Shown: positions 5,568 through 7,129 of the stretch, piece by piece
Layout of the letters: each line of letters starts with the position of its first letter
Numbering within the stretch: position 1 is the stretch's first letter
Source: Spirosoma fluviale
GTDB lineage: Bacteria; Bacteroidota; Bacteroidia; Cytophagales; Spirosomataceae
Assembly: GCA_945906915.1 (NCBI GenBank)
Contig: CAMDSI010000109.1
Location: forward strand, 1-7,129
DNA length: 7,129 nt
Reading direction: 5' to 3'
Position numbers and translations under genes: made by a program
Notes under the pieces: generated by a model
The model's input: only the letters and a program-made list of their open reading frames with translations
Databases searched by the model: none
Told to the model about the DNA's origin: nothing

Positions 5568-6896
5568 ATGTTTTTTCGAAAATCAAGATACTTTTTTATT
5601 GGCTTCCTCTTGCTGATGGGAGTAAATGTATGGGCAGATTCGAAATGCTTGTTATGGTTTGATTCTGTCCAAAAAGTTCGAAAGAGGATTGATTTAATCA
5701 AACAAACTGTAGAAAAAGAAATAGCCCCAGGTAATTGGGAAAAGCTAAAATATATTACTGTTGATAAACGAATTACTTCAGCCTTACCACCTAGGGTGGT
5801 AGGGCATTATTTTTCTTGGGGAAAAAATAAAATTCGTTTTACTGTAGCCGGTACAGGTATCGTTTATGATTTCAATGATTCTACTAATTTAATAGAACGT
5901 GTAGATCGTACTTTTTACGCGGGATATAATTTTGGCGCAAGTAAGTTTATTCGTAAAGGAATACTTTATAGTTTTGGAGGTAGTGGTTTTTGGAATTATA
6001 GTAAAGCTTTGACCTATTTCAGTGATAAATCCAAAGAATGGGAAAACATTAAATCAACTAACCTAGGTCCCAATGCTATATTTAATGGTTTTCACGGTTT
6101 CTCTGCATCGACTGATCTCTTTTATGCGGGTGGTTCAGAATACCACGACTTTTTAAACGAGCAGCCTACCCTAAGAGATAGTCATTTTTATTCTTTTGAT
6201 TTTAAGGCGAATGCATGGACCTACCTTGGTGAGATTTTGCCTGAGTTACTTGAATCTAAATCTCGTGAAATAGTTTGGTCAGGTCGATATTTTGCTCAAT
6301 TTTCTGATGATATTCTATATATAATTGATCCGGTTGCTAATAAAGTGTTTAAAGGTAAAAGCGCGACTGAAACTTACCAAGCGGCTCCCTTGATGATTAT
6401 AGATAATGGGAATGTGATAGGTTACTGGGATGAAGAAGGGGGAAAGCGTGTTTCGATTTCTTTAGATCAAGTAATAAAGCAATCTGTTGAGATAGGCTCT
6501 TTTTATAAGATGCCTTCAAAATTTCCGTATTATTTGGGAATCTTGTTATTATTTCTCTTTAGTGTGTTAGGAGTCGCTTACTTTTTTCGTAAAAATCAGG
6601 GAACAAAATCACTTAGCCTAGATGAGCAAGAATCGGTCTTATTAAAAGCCTTATTTGAATCCAAAATTGGATTGAGTACGGTGGAAATTAATGACATATT
6701 AAGTTTGTCTTCCAAAAGCATTGATAACCAACGAAAACTTCGTTTACAAGTTCTCTCTTCCATCAATCATAAGTTCCAGCTTAAATACAAAATCGAAATA
6801 ACGATAATTAGAACACCTTCGTCGATAGATAAACGACAATTACTTTATACTTTAAATCCAGAGGTCGTTAGGTTAATTTCCGTTTGGTACAATTAA
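5568..6896 (+). CDS. kelch-like extracytoplasmic domain, single TM, cytoplasmic winged-helix-like domain, 442 aa
   Basis: Residues 1-23 are a signal peptide (MFFRKSRYFFIGFLLLMGVN..., cleavage after VWA). Residues 24-318 are extracytoplasmic and rich in aromatic beta strands; two segments resemble kelch blades: ILYSFGGSGFW...EWENI (132-161) and LFYAGGSEY...NAWTYLG (184-221). YYLGILLLFLFSVLGVAYFF (321-340) is one membrane helix followed by RK. The cytoplasmic tail (350-442) reads as a helix-turn-helix: LDEQESVLLKAL, STVEINDILSLSSKSIDNQR, RLQVLSSINHKF, then a possible wing from ITIIRTPSSIDKRQLLYTL. I have seen similar 'KSI..QR..R...I..IN...DKR' tails in Bacteroidota membrane proteins but cannot name a family. 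The layout suggests a one-component sensor-regulator. ATG 5568 was preferred over the TTG two codons upstream. Gene targets are unknown; the SH3 gene upstream is the obvious partner. Confidence 0.82.
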   Translation: MFFRKSRYFFIGFLLLMGVNVWADSKCLLWFDSVQKVRKRIDLIKQTVEKEIAPGNWEKLKYITVDKRITSALPPRVVGHYFSWGKNKIRFTVAGTGIVYDFNDSTNLIERVDRTFYAGYNFGASKFIRKGILYSFGGSGFWNYSKALTYFSDKSKEWENIKSTNLGPNAIFNGFHGFSASTDLFYAGGSEYHDFLNEQPTLRDSHFYSFDFKANAWTYLGEILPELLESKSREIVWSGRYFAQFSDDILYIIDPVANKVFKGKSATETYQAAPLMIIDNGNVIGYWDEEGGKRVSISLDQVIKQSVEIGSFYKMPSKFPYYLGILLLFLFSVLGVAYFFRKNQGTKSLSLDEQESVLLKALFESKIGLSTVEINDILSLSSKSIDNQRKLRLQVLSSINHKFQLKYKIEITIIRTPSSIDKRQLLYTLNPEVVRLISVWYN

Positions 6897-6943
6897 CTGA
6901 TAATTACTTTTTCATTTTTTCACCGGATTTTGAGGTCAATCAA

Positions 6944-6976
6944 ATACAATTAATTTAATTGTATCTCTTTATTTTT
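6944..6976 (+). terminator. AT-rich hairpin terminator after the kelch/winged-helix gene
   Basis: ATACAATTA (6944-6952) pairs perfectly with TAATTGTAT (6956-6964). It is followed by CTCTTTATTTTTT. The stem has only one G-C pair, so it is weaker than the other terminators in the window, but it lies 48 bases after the stop codon and before the next gene's putative promoter. Confidence 0.5.
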
Positions 6977-6998
6977 TCTTCTTAATTGCCTAACATTG
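6968..6998 (+). promoter_or_regulatory. possible promoter of the PIG-L gene
   Basis: TAACATTG at 6991-6998 is one mismatch from TAnnTTTG. TTTA at 6968-6971 is 19 bases upstream and one mismatch from the -33 TTTG. A start soon after 6998 would give a leader of about 15 bases. The two weak boxes at exact spacing make this plausible, not proven. Confidence 0.4.
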
Positions 6999-7017
6999 AG
7001 TACTAAACCTATTGAAA

Positions 7018-7129
7018 ATGAAAAACTTACTAGTAGCTATATGCTTAATCGTTAGCATAGGATTGCAGGCACAAACTAAACCTTTACGTATCATATTTAT
7101 TGGGGCTCATCCGGATGATTGCGATATTA
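7018..7129 (+). CDS. secreted PIG-L family deacetylase, N-terminal fragment cut by the window edge
   Basis: Thirty-seven codons are present from the ATG at 7018, and the frame is open at the end. Residues 1-19 are a signal peptide (MKNLLVAICLIVSIGLQAQ), so the enzyme acts outside the cytoplasm. After TKPLRIIFIG comes AHPDDCDI, the metal-binding motif of the PIG-L/MshB deacetylase family; the histidine and second aspartate normally bind zinc and the first aspartate acts as general base. The family removes acetyl groups from N-acetylglucosamine-type sugars, but other substrates exist, and none can be assigned from this fragment. The cysteine-containing variant AHPDDCD is one I associate with Bacteroidota members, unchecked. 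Confidence 0.85.
   Translation, partial: MKNLLVAICLIVSIGLQAQTKPLRIIFIGAHPDDCDI

Noticed and set aside
5562..6896. Kelch/winged-helix gene starting at TTG 5562
   Set aside because: An ATG two codons later gives the same signal peptide and is the stronger start codon.

Overview
The window looks like chromosomal DNA of a Bacteroidota bacterium, perhaps a Cytophagia- or Sphingobacteriia-like lineage; the class is a guess. Four signs support the phylum. One secreted protein ends in a type IX secretion (T9SS) type A sorting domain. A collagen-like protein carries the N-terminal 'YQAV.RN' module common in Bacteroidota. Start codons lack Shine-Dalgarno sequences. Two promoters match the Bacteroidota -33 TTTG / -7 TAnnTTTG pattern closely, at 26-56 before a tRNA and at 2397-2427 (minus strand) before a radical SAM gene. 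All identifications come from reading the sequence; no database search was run.

Layout: a tRNA-Asp (GTC) gene with its own promoter (26-151) is followed by a hairpin (157-188) that can terminate transcription from both sides. A minus-strand block follows. Read in its direction of transcription it holds a 35-residue lysine-rich protein (4205-4312) with its own terminator; a two-gene secreted-protein operon, made of a small T9SS-sorted protein (3630-4106) and a collagen-repeat protein (2495-3628) whose start lies one base after the first gene's stop; and a 728-residue cobalamin-type radical SAM enzyme (204-2390), which seems to have its own promoter and an extremely short or absent 5' leader. 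The intergenic stretch around 4313-4586 separates this block from plus-strand genes and contains an 18-bp near-palindrome.

The plus-strand genes are a three-helix membrane protein with a C-terminal bacterial SH3-like domain (4587-5510), a signal-peptide/kelch-like/single-TM/cytoplasmic winged-helix-like protein (5568-6896), and the first 37 codons of a secreted PIG-L-type deacetylase (7018 to the window edge). The first two are 57 bases apart with a hairpin starting at the stop codon of the first.

Functionally, the T9SS/collagen pair is probably surface or extracellular structural material. The 5568-6896 protein has the layout of a membrane-spanning one-component regulator with an outside sensor and an inside DNA-binding-like domain. 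No CRISPR array, insertion sequence, prophage or classic defence system was seen. The best candidates for something undescribed are the kelch-TM-winged-helix protein with its SH3 membrane partner, the start codon held in a perfect hairpin loop at 4094-4123, and the unannotated 35-residue gene.
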